NCBI GenBank assembly: GCA_965279195.1
Contig: CBDIHP010000002.1
Coordinates: forward strand, 1-30,210
Source: CBDIHP01 sp965279195
GTDB lineage: Bacteria > Planctomycetota > Planctomycetia > Isosphaerales > Isosphaeraceae
Direction of reading: 5' to 3'
Length of the DNA: 30,210 bases
The notes below the pieces were generated by a model, which was given only the letters and a program-made list of their open reading frames with translations, did not search any database and was not told the origin of the DNA. The translations under genes and the position numbers were made by a program. This document shows, piece after piece, positions 1 to 8,185 of the stretch (positions within the stretch are counted from its first letter, which is position 1; each line of letters starts with the position of its first letter).

Positions 1-798
1 GACGCCAAGGGCCAGGCCGCCTGGACGCCCCCCTCGCCGGGCCGGTATTCGGTCTACGCGAAGCAGACGATCCACGAGAAGGGCACCCACGACGGCAAGG
101 CCTACGACGAGATCCGCGCGTTCCCAACCCTCGCCTTCTCCTGGCCGCTCGACCCCGATGGCCCCGACGCCGAGGCCGTCGCCGCGTTCGAGGCCGCCGT
201 GGCGAAGCGGGCGGTCTGGGAGAACTTCCCGGGCTTCTCGGCCAGGGTGGAAGGCGTGGTCGACGGCCGCGACTTCTCCGGCAAGGTGATCGTCTCGGCC
301 GACGGCAAGGCGAAGGTCGAGCTCGAAGACGAGGCCGCCCGCGACTGGCTCAAGGGCCAGCTCGAATCGATCGCGCTTCACCGCCGGCCCAGCCCCAAGG
401 ACGCCCCGAAGCCCGTCCTCCGGTTCGCCGACCCCTCCGACCAGACCCACCCGCAGGGCCGGCTGCTCGCCTTCGAAGGCGGCCAGTTCGCCTCCAGCTA
501 CCGCGTCAAGGACGGCCGGATCACCGTCGTGAACCGCAACATGGGCCGCACGCTCACCACCATCACCACCCTCGACGAGCAAACCAATGCCGAGGGCAAG
601 ACGCTTCCCAAAGCCTATGCCGTCCAGGTGTGGGACCCACAAATCGACATCCTCAAGAAGGTGGACACGATCCAGGACCGCTGGATCCGAATTGGATCCA
701 TCGATCTTCCCGAAGGCCGCACCGCCACCTCGAACGACGCGACGGGCGTGACCATTCGCGCGTTTTCCCTGACGAATCACGCCCTCAACAAGAACTAG
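1..798 (+). CDS. DUF4198-DUF3386 protein, 3' part only
   Basis: The start lies left of the window. Frame 1 is open from base 1 to TAG at 796-798, giving 265 visible residues. The first ~50 residues (GRYSVYAKQ, then KAYDEIRAFPTLAF) resemble the end of a DUF4198 domain, a periplasmic beta-sandwich family tied to nickel/cobalt uptake. The remainder, from about AVWENFPGF onward, resembles DUF3386, a family of unknown function. I recognised both families by eye. The gene sits 170 bases before an RND adaptor and pump on the same strand, so a role in metal handling at the envelope is a reasonable inference. A promoter-like sequence in the gap suggests the pump genes can also be transcribed separately. 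The reading frame is certain; the function is not known. Confidence 0.8.
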   Translation, partial: DAKGQAAWTPPSPGRYSVYAKQTIHEKGTHDGKAYDEIRAFPTLAFSWPLDPDGPDAEAVAAFEAAVAKRAVWENFPGFSARVEGVVDGRDFSGKVIVSADGKAKVELEDEAARDWLKGQLESIALHRRPSPKDAPKPVLRFADPSDQTHPQGRLLAFEGGQFASSYRVKDGRITVVNRNMGRTLTTITTLDEQTNAEGKTLPKAYAVQVWDPQIDILKKVDTIQDRWIRIGSIDLPEGRTATSNDATGVTIRAFSLTNHALNKN

Positions 799-891
799 AA
801 ACGTAGTCGGCGATCGCCTCGGGGTGGTAGTCGGCCGCCCCGGATCTCGATTGATCGTAATTATCTATCGAAAATTTCACGCAAACTTTCC

Positions 892-920
892 TTGTCCCGC
901 CCGGTCCGCAGCTCCATAAT
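892..920 (+). promoter_or_regulatory. sigma70-like promoter ahead of the efflux genes
   Basis: TTGTCC at 892-897 and CATAAT at 915-920 are separated by exactly 17 bases, and lie about 50 bases before the adaptor's ATG at 969. A ribosome site, GAGGAG, follows at 959-964. The surrounding 840-920 stretch is AT-richer than the flanking genes. No metal-regulator operator was evident. Confidence 0.5.
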
Positions 921-968
921 GAATGGGCACTGGCCCAAGGGAGAACGTGGACCGGAGCGAGGAGCACC

Positions 969-2591
969 ATGTCGGTGACAAGCCTAGGCGGTGGTGAGAA
1001 GCCGGGGACCCGGTTCGGCGGCCGAGTCCGCTGGATCGCCCTCGGGGTCGGTGTCGCGGTCGTGTGCGGCGGCCTCGTCGTGCGGGAACGCATTTCAAAG
1101 GGCGGGGCCCAGGCCGCGAAGGAGCACAAGCCGGCCCCGATCCCGGCGGTCGCGAAGCCGAATGCCGCGTCGAACGGGTCGCTCCAGCTCGTGTCGCTGA
1201 CCGACGACCAGCAGCGGGCGATCGGCCTGAAGGTCGAGCCGGTCACCGTCGCCGGCTCGTATGAACGCATCTCCGCGCCGGGGCAGGTGATCCCCGACGA
1301 GAATCAATACGCGTACATCACCCCCCGCGCCCCGGGCGTGGTCCGGTCCGTCTCGGTCCGGATCGGCCAGGATGTGAAGAAGGGGGACCTGCTCGCGACG
1401 GTGGACAGCCCCGAGGTCGCCCAGGCCCGGATCGACCTGGTGACCAAGCTCCAGGAGCGCGAGGTCGCCCGCACCCAGGCCGACTGGCAGGCGGTGATCT
1501 ACAAGGCCACGATCGAGCTGCTCGACCGCGTCAAGCGGGGCGACGAGCCCGACGCCATCCACCGCGAGTTCGAGGGCCGGATCGTCGGCGAGAACCGCGA
1601 GCGGCTGCTCACCGCCTACTCGAACTACCGGCTCGCGAAGATCAATCGTGCCCGATATGAAGAGTTGCACAAGACCGACACCGTGACGCTCAAGGCCTAC
1701 CAGCAGGCCGTGGCCGAGGACGAATCCGCCCGCGCCGCATTCCAGGGCCTGGTCGACCGCGTGGGCTACGAGGCCACCCTGGCCGACACCCGCGCCAGCC
1801 AGGCGAAGCGCCAGGCCGAGACCGCCGTGCGGGTCGCCCGCGCCCGGCTCCGGGTCATCGGCATCGAGCCGGACGACGTCGAGAAGTGGTTCGCCGAGTG
1901 GGCGCCCGAGCCGCAGTCGCGGCAGCCGGCCTCGCCCGAGAAGGCCGCCGCGCCGGCGTCCCCCTCGGCCCCCAACGCCGCGTCGGCCCTTGCGGAAGCG
2001 GCCGGCGTGAACACCTATGAGATCCGAGCCCTCTTCGATGGCACCATCCTCGACCGCGAGCTGCTCGTGCCGGGCGTCGCGGTGGACGTGACCCACCGGA
2101 TCATCACCATGGCGAACCTCTCGACCGTCTGGGTCGAGGCGCACGTCCATGAGAGCCAGTTCGCACGCCTGGCCCAGAGCCGCGGCGGCAAGATCGTCCT
2201 CCGCTCGCCCGCCTACCCCGGCCGCGAGTTCGAGGGGACGGTGCTCTACAGCGGCGACCTCGTGGACGAGAAGAGCCGGACCGTCAAGCTCCTCGCCCGC
2301 GCCGAGAACAAGGACCGCGCCCTCAAGCCGGGCCTGTTCGTGGACGTCGAGATCCTCAGCCCCGAGCGCAAGGAACTCCCGTCCGTGCCCGAGACGGCCC
2401 TGCTCACCGACGGCGACGACGCGTTCGTCTACGTCGCCACCGCCGACGGCGCCTTCGAGCGCCGCGAGGTCGAGGTCGGCCCCCGCGACGACGGCCGCGC
2501 CGCGATCCTCAAAGGGCTCAAGCCCGGCGAGAACGTCGTCACCGAGGGCGGATTCAAGCTCAAGAGCGAGGCCATCCGCAACGCGAGCTGA
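969..2591 (+). CDS. RND efflux periplasmic adaptor subunit (CusB/CzcB/HlyD type)
   Basis: Membrane-fusion protein linking an inner-membrane RND pump to an outer-membrane channel. It has 540 residues. One membrane anchor lies at about 22-38. A lipoyl/barrel-sandwich half follows at about 102-148 (APGQV, then TPRAPGVVRSVSVRIGQDVKKGD). A long helical hairpin spans about 145-300. After an Ala/Pro-rich insert near 315-345 come the return lipoyl strand (EIRALFDGTI) and the beta-barrel and membrane-proximal domains (SPAYPGREFEGTV; VPETALL). It is longer than E. coli CusB (about 407 residues) because of the hairpin and the insert. ATG at 969 has GAGGAG just upstream. The pump gene follows after 176 bases that hold an inverted repeat, so the two are probably co-transcribed. 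Confidence 0.92.
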   Translation: MSVTSLGGGEKPGTRFGGRVRWIALGVGVAVVCGGLVVRERISKGGAQAAKEHKPAPIPAVAKPNAASNGSLQLVSLTDDQQRAIGLKVEPVTVAGSYERISAPGQVIPDENQYAYITPRAPGVVRSVSVRIGQDVKKGDLLATVDSPEVAQARIDLVTKLQEREVARTQADWQAVIYKATIELLDRVKRGDEPDAIHREFEGRIVGENRERLLTAYSNYRLAKINRARYEELHKTDTVTLKAYQQAVAEDESARAAFQGLVDRVGYEATLADTRASQAKRQAETAVRVARARLRVIGIEPDDVEKWFAEWAPEPQSRQPASPEKAAAPASPSAPNAASALAEAAGVNTYEIRALFDGTILDRELLVPGVAVDVTHRIITMANLSTVWVEAHVHESQFARLAQSRGGKIVLRSPAYPGREFEGTVLYSGDLVDEKSRTVKLLARAENKDRALKPGLFVDVEILSPERKELPSVPETALLTDGDDAFVYVATADGAFERREVEVGPRDDGRAAILKGLKPGENVVTEGGFKLKSEAIRNAS

Positions 2592-2610
2592 CGCGGCAAT
2601 TCAGGGAGAT

Positions 2611-2735
2611 TGAACCACAGAGACGCAGAGAGCGCAGAGATAAGACGAGATGGATCAGGGTCAGTGATCCCAGTCCCTCACCCATTCCACATCTCTCATC
2701 TACTTCTCCGTGCTCTCTGTGTCTCTGCGGTTCGA
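2611..2735. repeat. inverted-repeat element between adaptor and pump genes
   Basis: The left arm at 2611-2640 (core CAGAGACGCAGAGAGCGCAG) is the near reverse complement of the right arm at 2705-2735 (core CTGTGTCTCTGCGG). About 64 bases lie between the arms. The arms have a purine-only 'AGAGA' texture unlike the genes. This looks like a dispersed miniature element or mobile palindrome placed in the intergenic space. It could fold in the mRNA and change the ratio of adaptor to pump. Confidence 0.65.
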
Positions 2736-2767
2736 TTTGCTTCTCCTCATCATTCAAGGGATCTGTC

Positions 2768-5700
2768 GTGTTCGACCGTTTGATTGAGTTCTCGCTCCGG
2801 AGCCGGTCGTTCATCGCGCTGGTGCTGATGGGGCTGGTGGCGGCGGGGGGGTATTCGCTCCTGAACCTGCCCATCGACGCCGTGCCGGATATCACCAATG
2901 TTCAGGTGATGGCGCTCACGAGTGCCCCGTCGCTCGGGCCGGAGGAGGTCGAGCAGTTCGTCACGATCCCGGTCGAGAACGCCATGAACGGCATCCCCAA
3001 GGTGCGGGAGGTCCGGTCGTTCTCGCAGTTCGGGCTTTCGGGCGTCACGATCGTCTTCGACGAGGGCACCGACATCTTCTGGGCCCGGCAGCAGGTCGGC
3101 GAGCGGCTCGACCAGATCCGCTCGGAGATCCCCCAGGAGTTCGGCCAGCCCGAGATGGGCCCCATCTCCACCGGCCTCGGCGAGATCTACCAGATCGAGG
3201 TCCGCAACGCCGAGCACGCCAGGCAGAAACGCTCGCTCATGGAGCTGCGGACCATCCTCGACTGGGAGGTCGCCCGGGTCCTCAAGAGCGTCTCGGGCGT
3301 CGTCGAGGTCAACGCCTTCGGCGGCGAGCTGAAGACCTACGAGGTCCGGCTCGACCCCAACCGCATGACCGCCCGCGGCATCTCCGCCAGCCGGGTCTTC
3401 GACGCCATCGAGCGGAACAACTCCAACTCCGGCGGCGGCTACCTCGAGCGCAACGGCGAGCAGCGGGTCATCCGCGCCGTCGGCCTGGTGTCGAACCTCA
3501 ACGACCTCGCCGAGATCGTCCTCGACACCACCAAGGGTGGCACGCCGATCTACGTCCGCGACGTGGCCGACGTCCGCTTCGCCCCCATGATCCGCAACGG
3601 CGCCGTCACCCGAGACGGCAAGGGCGAGGCCGTCACCGCCACCATCCTCATGCTCGCCGGCCAGAACTCCCGCGTGGTCGTCGAGCGCATCAAATCCAAG
3701 CTCGATGAGATCCGCTCGCGGCTCCCCGAGGGCGTCGAGATCGACCCCATCTACGACCGCGCCGACCTCATCTCCAAGACCATCTCCACCGTCGCCTCCA
3801 ACCTCGCCGAGGGCGGCGTGCTGGTGATCGCGGTCCTCCTGATCATGCTCGGCAACCTCAAGGCCGGGCTCGTCGTCGCGCTCATGATCCCGCTCTCGAT
3901 GCTCTTCGCCGGCTCCTTGATGCTCTACTACGGCATCGCCGGCAGCCTCATGAGCCTCGGCGCCATCGACTTCGGCCTGATCGTCGACAGCTCCGTCATC
4001 GTCATGGAGAACTGCATCAGCAAGCTCTCCCACGCCGACCGGCGGAGCAGGGCGGTCGACGTCATCCGCGACGCCACCCTCGAAGTACGCAAGCCCGTCG
4101 TCTTCGGCGTCGCCATCATCACCATCGTCCATCTACCTTTGCTGGCGCTCGAAGGCGTCGAGGGCAAGATGTTCCAGCCGATGGCGCTCACGGTCGTCTT
4201 CGCGCTCACCGGCTCGCTCTTCCTCTCGCTCACCGCCACGCCGATGCTCGCCTCGTTCGTGCTCAAGCCGGGGATGTCCGAGAAGGACACCCTGCCGGTC
4301 GTGATCGCCAAGAAGGTGTATGAACCCCTGTTGCGGATGGCGATCAAGCACAAGGTCGCCGTCACCCTCGCGTCGGTCCTCGCCTTCTCCGCGACGATCC
4401 CCGTCGCCATGGGCCTCGGCGGCGAGTTCATCCCCAAGCTCGACGAGGGGGACCTCGTCATTGTCGTCAGCCGGCCCCCGAGCGCCTCGCTGTCCGAGGG
4501 TCTCCGCGACACCGACCGACTCGAAAAAGCGTTAACAAAGGCATTCCCTGATGCAATCGACTCGGTCGTCAGCCGCACCGGCCGGCCCGAGATCGGCATC
4601 GACCCCGCCGGCGTGAACCAGACCGACGTGTTCGTCCGGCTCAAGAAGCACGAGGAGTCCCTCGCCGGCCACCTGCTCAAGCCGGTCCAGCCGCTCATCG
4701 ATATGGTTTCTCCCCCCGAACATCCCGAGAAGCCCAAGGCCGAACTCATCAAGGAGATCGAGGAGGTCTGCCGCCGCGAGATCCCCGGGGCCTTCTTCAA
4801 CTTCGGCCAGCCGATCGACGTCCGCTTCAACGAACTCCTCGCCGGCGTCCGGGCCGACGTGGGCATCGGCGTCTACGGCGACGACCTCAAGACGCTCCAG
4901 GAGAAGGTCAACGCCATCGCCGCCGTCGTCGGCAAGATCCCGGGCGCGGCCGACGTGAAGGGCCAGGTCCTCGGCGGCCTGCCCGTGCTCAAGGTCGACA
5001 TCGACCGCGACCGCATCGCCCGCTATGGCATCAACACGGCCGATATCCTCGACGTGATCTCCGCCCTCGGCGGCAAGGTCGTCGGCCAGGTCGTCGAGGG
5101 CCAGCGGCGGTTCGACCTCCAGGTGCGGTTCGGGCCCGAGTTCCGCAACGACGTCGGGGCCATCCGCAAGCTCAAGATCAGCGACCCCGGCGGCCGCATG
5201 CTGCCGCTCGAAGACCTGGCACACATCCGCATGGAAGACGGTGCCTATGAGATCTGGCGGAAGGACCGCCAGCGCCGGGCGATGGTCCAGGCCAACGTCC
5301 GCGGCCGCGACCTCTCCACCTTCGTCGCCGACGCCCAGGCCGCCATCGCGAAGGACGTCCCGCTGCCCCCCGGCTACTACCTCGAATGGGGCGGGACCTT
5401 CGAGAACCTCCAGTCCGCCACCAAACGCCTCACCCTCGTCGTCCCCGTCGCCCTGGCGCTCATCTTCCTGCTGCTCTACGGGTCGTTCGGCTCGATCCGC
5501 CTGGGCCTGCTCATTTTCTTATCCGTCCCATTGGGCGCGATGGGCGGCATCCTGGCGCTCTGGCTGCGTGGGATGAACTTCAGCATCTCGGCGGGCGTCG
5601 GCTTCATCGCGCTCTCGGGCGTGGCCGTGCTCGACGGCCTGGTGATGGTCTCGGCCATCCGCCAGCGGATCGAGGCCGGCGAGGAGGTCGAATCCTCCGT

Positions 5701-5965
5701 CTATCACGCCGCCATGAGCCGCCTGCGGCCCATCCTGATGACCGCCCTGGTCGCCAGCCTGGGATTCATCCCCATGGCCTTCTCCGCCGGCTCCGGCGCC
5801 GAGGTCCAGCGCCCGCTGGCCACCGTCGTCATCGGCGGCCTCATCACCAGCACACTCCTGAAACTGTTGATGATTCCCGCCATCTATTCCTGGCTCGACC
5901 CCGGCCTCCCCACCCCGCCGGAAGACCTCCCCCTCGACACCCCCGAACCCCACCCCGCCCATTGA
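2768..5965 (+). CDS. heavy-metal efflux RND transporter permease (CusA/CzcA family)
   Basis: Inner-membrane proton/metal antiporter of the heavy-metal RND group, the energy-using part of the tripartite pump. It has 1065 residues, the family's usual length. The heavy-metal RND signature is intact: DFGLIVDSSVIVMEN at 401-415, with D401, D407 and E414 as the proton-relay acids in TM4. TM1 is near 13-33, with two large periplasmic loops and a second membrane block near 880-1045. The loop segment GVNQTDVFVRLK resembles Czc-type pumps more than the methionine-rich CusA type, so divalent metals (Co, Zn, Cd, Ni) are more likely than Cu/Ag; this substrate guess is inference. The start is GTG at 2768, where the family-typical N-terminus MFDRLIEFSLRSR begins. 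Confidence 0.95.
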   Translation: MFDRLIEFSLRSRSFIALVLMGLVAAGGYSLLNLPIDAVPDITNVQVMALTSAPSLGPEEVEQFVTIPVENAMNGIPKVREVRSFSQFGLSGVTIVFDEGTDIFWARQQVGERLDQIRSEIPQEFGQPEMGPISTGLGEIYQIEVRNAEHARQKRSLMELRTILDWEVARVLKSVSGVVEVNAFGGELKTYEVRLDPNRMTARGISASRVFDAIERNNSNSGGGYLERNGEQRVIRAVGLVSNLNDLAEIVLDTTKGGTPIYVRDVADVRFAPMIRNGAVTRDGKGEAVTATILMLAGQNSRVVVERIKSKLDEIRSRLPEGVEIDPIYDRADLISKTISTVASNLAEGGVLVIAVLLIMLGNLKAGLVVALMIPLSMLFAGSLMLYYGIAGSLMSLGAIDFGLIVDSSVIVMENCISKLSHADRRSRAVDVIRDATLEVRKPVVFGVAIITIVHLPLLALEGVEGKMFQPMALTVVFALTGSLFLSLTATPMLASFVLKPGMSEKDTLPVVIAKKVYEPLLRMAIKHKVAVTLASVLAFSATIPVAMGLGGEFIPKLDEGDLVIVVSRPPSASLSEGLRDTDRLEKALTKAFPDAIDSVVSRTGRPEIGIDPAGVNQTDVFVRLKKHEESLAGHLLKPVQPLIDMVSPPEHPEKPKAELIKEIEEVCRREIPGAFFNFGQPIDVRFNELLAGVRADVGIGVYGDDLKTLQEKVNAIAAVVGKIPGAADVKGQVLGGLPVLKVDIDRDRIARYGINTADILDVISALGGKVVGQVVEGQRRFDLQVRFGPEFRNDVGAIRKLKISDPGGRMLPLEDLAHIRMEDGAYEIWRKDRQRRAMVQANVRGRDLSTFVADAQAAIAKDVPLPPGYYLEWGGTFENLQSATKRLTLVVPVALALIFLLLYGSFGSIRLGLLIFLSVPLGAMGGILALWLRGMNFSISAGVGFIALSGVAVLDGLVMVSAIRQRIEAGEEVESSVYHAAMSRLRPILMTALVASLGFIPMAFSAGSGAEVQRPLATVVIGGLITSTLLKLLMIPAIYSWLDPGLPTPPEDLPLDTPEPHPAH

Positions 5966-5980
5966 TCCCTCTTCCGGTAA

Positions 5981-6021
5981 GGTGCGGTGGACGCGGCCGA
6001 GCGGGCCGCGTCCACCGCACC
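5981..6021 (+). terminator. strong hairpin after the RND pump gene
   Basis: Bases 5981-5998 are the exact reverse complement of 6004-6021, an 18-bp perfect GC-rich stem with a 5-base loop (GAGCG), 15 bases after the pump's stop. No T-run follows, so it is not a classical intrinsic terminator. It may still end or protect the transcript, and many high-GC bacteria use such hairpins. Confidence 0.6.
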
Positions 6022-6063
6022 GACGGGGACGGATGCGATTTCATGAAGCCCGCACAACCAGGC

Positions 6064-6125
6064 GCGATGTCGATGGGGTGACGCTCCCCCTCCTGGGCGA
6101 CTTCGGCCCCCACCCTACCGTCCGA
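6064..6125. repeat. dispersed repeat, copy 1
   Basis: GCGATGTCGATGGGGTGACG and, further on, CGGCCCCCACCCT then CGTCCG recur at 7081-7142 in the same orientation and order. Within each copy GGGGTGACGC and the CCCCCACC stretch can pair, so the unit is a hairpin-forming dispersed element. The two copies bracket the HEAT-repeat gene at 6135-6818. Confidence 0.6.
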
Positions 6126-6134
6126 TGCAAATAC

Positions 6135-6818
6135 CTACTGAATTGCACGTATCGCTTCAATCGCTGCTTGCTGGATGCGTGATCCGTTCTCTCCCGCTAG
6201 CCTGCGGAGATGCGGGAGCGCGTCCTTTGCGGCTGGGCCCAGGCGAGTGATGGATCGTAAGGCAGAATCCCGAACCGATTCTTCAGGATCATCTAGCATT
6301 TGAATGAGAGGGACCAGGATCTCTTCAGATCTATAGTCCATCAATCCCAAGGTCGCCGTGGCCATCGATCGCCTGTGGTTGTCCTGGCTGCCCAGGAGTT
6401 CGAGAAGAACAGGGAGCGATGCGCTCCGGTCCGATTGGATGATCGAAATCAGGATGTCAGCCGCAGGGCTCGGGTTGGTTCGATCGTCCCTCAGCATCCC
6501 ATCGATCAGGCAGGGTATTGCGGACGGGCCCATCGTTTTCAACGATTGGATCGCTTGAGAACGAACGGCAGGATCGCCTTGCCTCAGTTCGGAAACGGCC
6601 GATGCGGCCCGCTGAGCATCCTCTCTATTGAACGGTTTCGGGGCCTTTCCATCTCCGGGCGGAAGAATCGCTCGCATCCCGCCTAAACCCAGGAAAACAA
6701 GCGGACAAGTAATCACAAGGCCAGAGATCATGAGATAGAGAGGGATTCGCCATGATCTTGATGAATCGTCAGACTCCCCTGGTTGGAGGTCCCGAATCAC
6801 CTGAAGGCGTGAAGGCAT
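6135..6818 (-). CDS. membrane-anchored HEAT-repeat protein
   Basis: A 227-residue protein from ATG at 6818 (MPSRLQVIRD). One hydrophobic segment at about 26-48 (PLYLMISGLVITCPLVFLGL) anchors it. From about 66 to the end come four or five HEAT-like helix pairs, for example SAVSELRQGDPAVRSQAIQS, VPLIQMLDDPEESVRDSALR and LPHLRRLAGENGSRIQQAAI. HEAT repeats are protein-binding scaffolds; no enzyme motif is present. The frame stays open upstream to 7172, but that extension is translated hairpin-repeat DNA and is not counted. Base composition is visibly less GC-rich than the neighbours, and copies of one repeat lie on both sides, so it may be an acquired gene. The start lacks a strong ribosome site, so its exact position is uncertain. 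Confidence 0.75.
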   Translation of the reverse strand: MPSRLQVIRDLQPGESDDSSRSWRIPLYLMISGLVITCPLVFLGLGGMRAILPPGDGKAPKPFNREDAQRAASAVSELRQGDPAVRSQAIQSLKTMGPSAIPCLIDGMLRDDRTNPSPAADILISIIQSDRSASLPVLLELLGSQDNHRRSMATATLGLMDYRSEEILVPLIQMLDDPEESVRDSALRSITRLGPAAKDALPHLRRLAGENGSRIQQAAIEAIRAIQ

Positions 6819-7031
6819 GACGGATCTCTTGGGGGGAGGGTGACTCCGCTCAAGGAAGGGCCGTCCGATTTCCCAGAGGACAATCCGAGCGAGTGCCGGG
6901 ATTGTATCGGTCGCCATCGGGCATGTCGATGAAAATGCTCTCCACTGATGCGTGAAAACAATCGGTCTCATGATCGCAGTCCCGCCGGATGACGCGCCCG
7001 ACGACCGAGCCGGCTTCGCCGGGGAGCCCAT

Positions 7032-7066
7032 TTTGGAGTGCGGCAGCGTCGCTCCCGCACTCCAAA
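7032..7066. repeat. perfect 12-bp hairpin, dispersed intergenic repeat
   Basis: TTTGGAGTGCGG at 7032-7043 pairs exactly with CCGCACTCCAAA at 7055-7066 across an 11-base loop. It lies in the 354-base gap (6819-7172) between the HEAT and receiver-like genes, beside a second repeat at 7081-7142. No T-run follows on either strand. Confidence 0.6.
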
Positions 7067-7080
7067 GGCGGGGTCGGGTG

Positions 7081-7142
7081 CGATGTCGGTGGGGTGACGC
7101 CTCGCCTGCGGCTCCGCGTCGGCCCCCACCCTGCGGTCCGCC
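7081..7142. repeat. dispersed repeat, copy 2
   Basis: This is the same unit as at 6064-6125, in the same orientation: GCGATGTCGGTGGGGTGACG at its start and GGCCCCCACCCTGCGGTCCG at its end. The centre (CTCGCCTGCGGCTCCGCG) differs from copy 1. The arms GGTGGGG/CCCCACC can form a stem. Confidence 0.6.
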
Positions 7143-7172
7143 TTCGGATTTACGGTTCCATTCCTGTCGCAT

Positions 7173-7754
7173 TCAATACGCGAACCGGGCCACGCGCAGG
7201 CGTTCCTCGACGGCGCGGGTGGCGGCCTTGAGCCTGGCGGCGGCGGAGAATCGGTCGGAGGGCAGGGGGCGGCGCGCGACGGGGACGGACACGCGCCCGG
7301 ACGACCACGGGACGGCGATGGCGGCGGTGGATTCCGGTTCGAACGACCGGCCCGACGCGGAGACCGACACCGGTTCCTCCGACGGCAGGCCCATCGACGC
7401 GAAGTAGAGCCCGAGTCCGTTCATGTGTCCGACCCGATCGAGGTAGTCGGCCACGCCCATCCGCAGCAGGCGGCCGGCCTCCTCGGCCTTGTAGTCCTCG
7501 GCAACGACCACGACCGACGCCCCGCGGCGCTCGCTCCTGAGCGTCCGCAGCACCGAGAACATCCGGGCCTCGTCCTCGGACCCGTCCAGGTGGACGATCA
7601 CCAGTTCCAGGTCGGGCTTGCCCGAGATCTGCAGGCAGGCCGCCAACGCATCGCGCGCGACGCAGACCGTGGCCGCCCGCGCGCCGAGCTGCCAGCGCAC
7701 ATCCTCGTGGAGGATCGGGTCGCTGCTCACGAGAAGGAGAGTGGGGGCGATCAT
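7173..7754 (-). CDS. receiver-like (CheY-fold) protein with degenerate active site
   Basis: 193 residues from ATG at 7754 (MIAPTLLLVSSDP). The first ~120 residues follow the response-regulator pattern: beta1 TLLLVSSDP with an acidic D12, a candidate phospho-acceptor D57 in VIVHLDG, and beta4 VVVVAEDY followed by RLLRMGVADYLDR. The usual Thr/Ser after beta4 is Ala, and the conserved Lys of the KP motif is absent (YLDR instead). It is therefore probably a pseudo-receiver, or unusual in how it is switched. The C-terminal ~70 residues have no recognisable output domain. There is no adjacent histidine kinase. The longer open frame to 7862 has no supported start. Confidence 0.65.
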   Translation of the reverse strand: MIAPTLLLVSSDPILHEDVRWQLGARAATVCVARDALAACLQISGKPDLELVIVHLDGSEDEARMFSVLRTLRSERRGASVVVVAEDYKAEEAGRLLRMGVADYLDRVGHMNGLGLYFASMGLPSEEPVSVSASGRSFEPESTAAIAVPWSSGRVSVPVARRPLPSDRFSAAARLKAATRAVEERLRVARFAY

Positions 7755-8185
7755 GGCAATACCTGACCTAGGTCGTGGACTGCGGCGGCCGGCCGGGGGC
7801 CCCGTTGCCCCCCAGTCACCTCGTTTGGCGATCACGTCTCCGCCACCACCGAGGGCCGGCAACCCTCGCGGTTCCCGACACCCGGCCGCAGAGATCGATC
7901 AACTTCCTCCCACGCGTCTCCCGGCGTCAACGCGATGTCAACCCTCCGTTACGTTCGTGTCAACCCATGCTGACATTCCAATCATTCCCCCATCCGCCCG
8001 CGCCCCCTCCCACCCCCGCACGCTCCCACGCGGACACGCCGGCTCCTCCCCGCGCAGGCCATTTCCACGCACGCCGAATTAGGAAGCCAACTTCAAGGTC
8101 GCGACGTCGGGCTTCCCATTCCATTCCCGACGCCGCCCCGTTGCGCTACAATCCCGGCCGGCCCGCACACACGAGGGAGTCCCCC
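7755..8185. other. divergent intergenic region, no gene seen
   Basis: The gap between the minus-strand receiver-like gene and the plus-strand lipoprotein gene is 431 bases. It must hold both promoters, but I could not pick convincing -35/-10 pairs. The stretch 7975-8070 is strikingly C-rich (ccccatccgcccgcgccccc). The open plus-strand frame here is an upstream extension of the lipoprotein gene without start or codon support. Confidence 0.5.

Noticed and set aside
2750..4132. 460-codon minus-strand frame inside the RND pump gene
   Set aside because: Asp/Gly/Val-rich antisense shadow; the plus strand encodes an intact family protein.
6819..7172. N-terminal extension of the HEAT protein to 345 residues
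   Set aside because: The extra 118 codons translate two hairpin repeats and lack coding character. The ATG at 6818 directly precedes a plausible anchor and HEAT region.
7775..8185. 453-residue version of the FGE-fold protein
   Set aside because: The upstream part is C-rich spacer without a start signal, and would bury the lipoprotein signal that begins at 8186.
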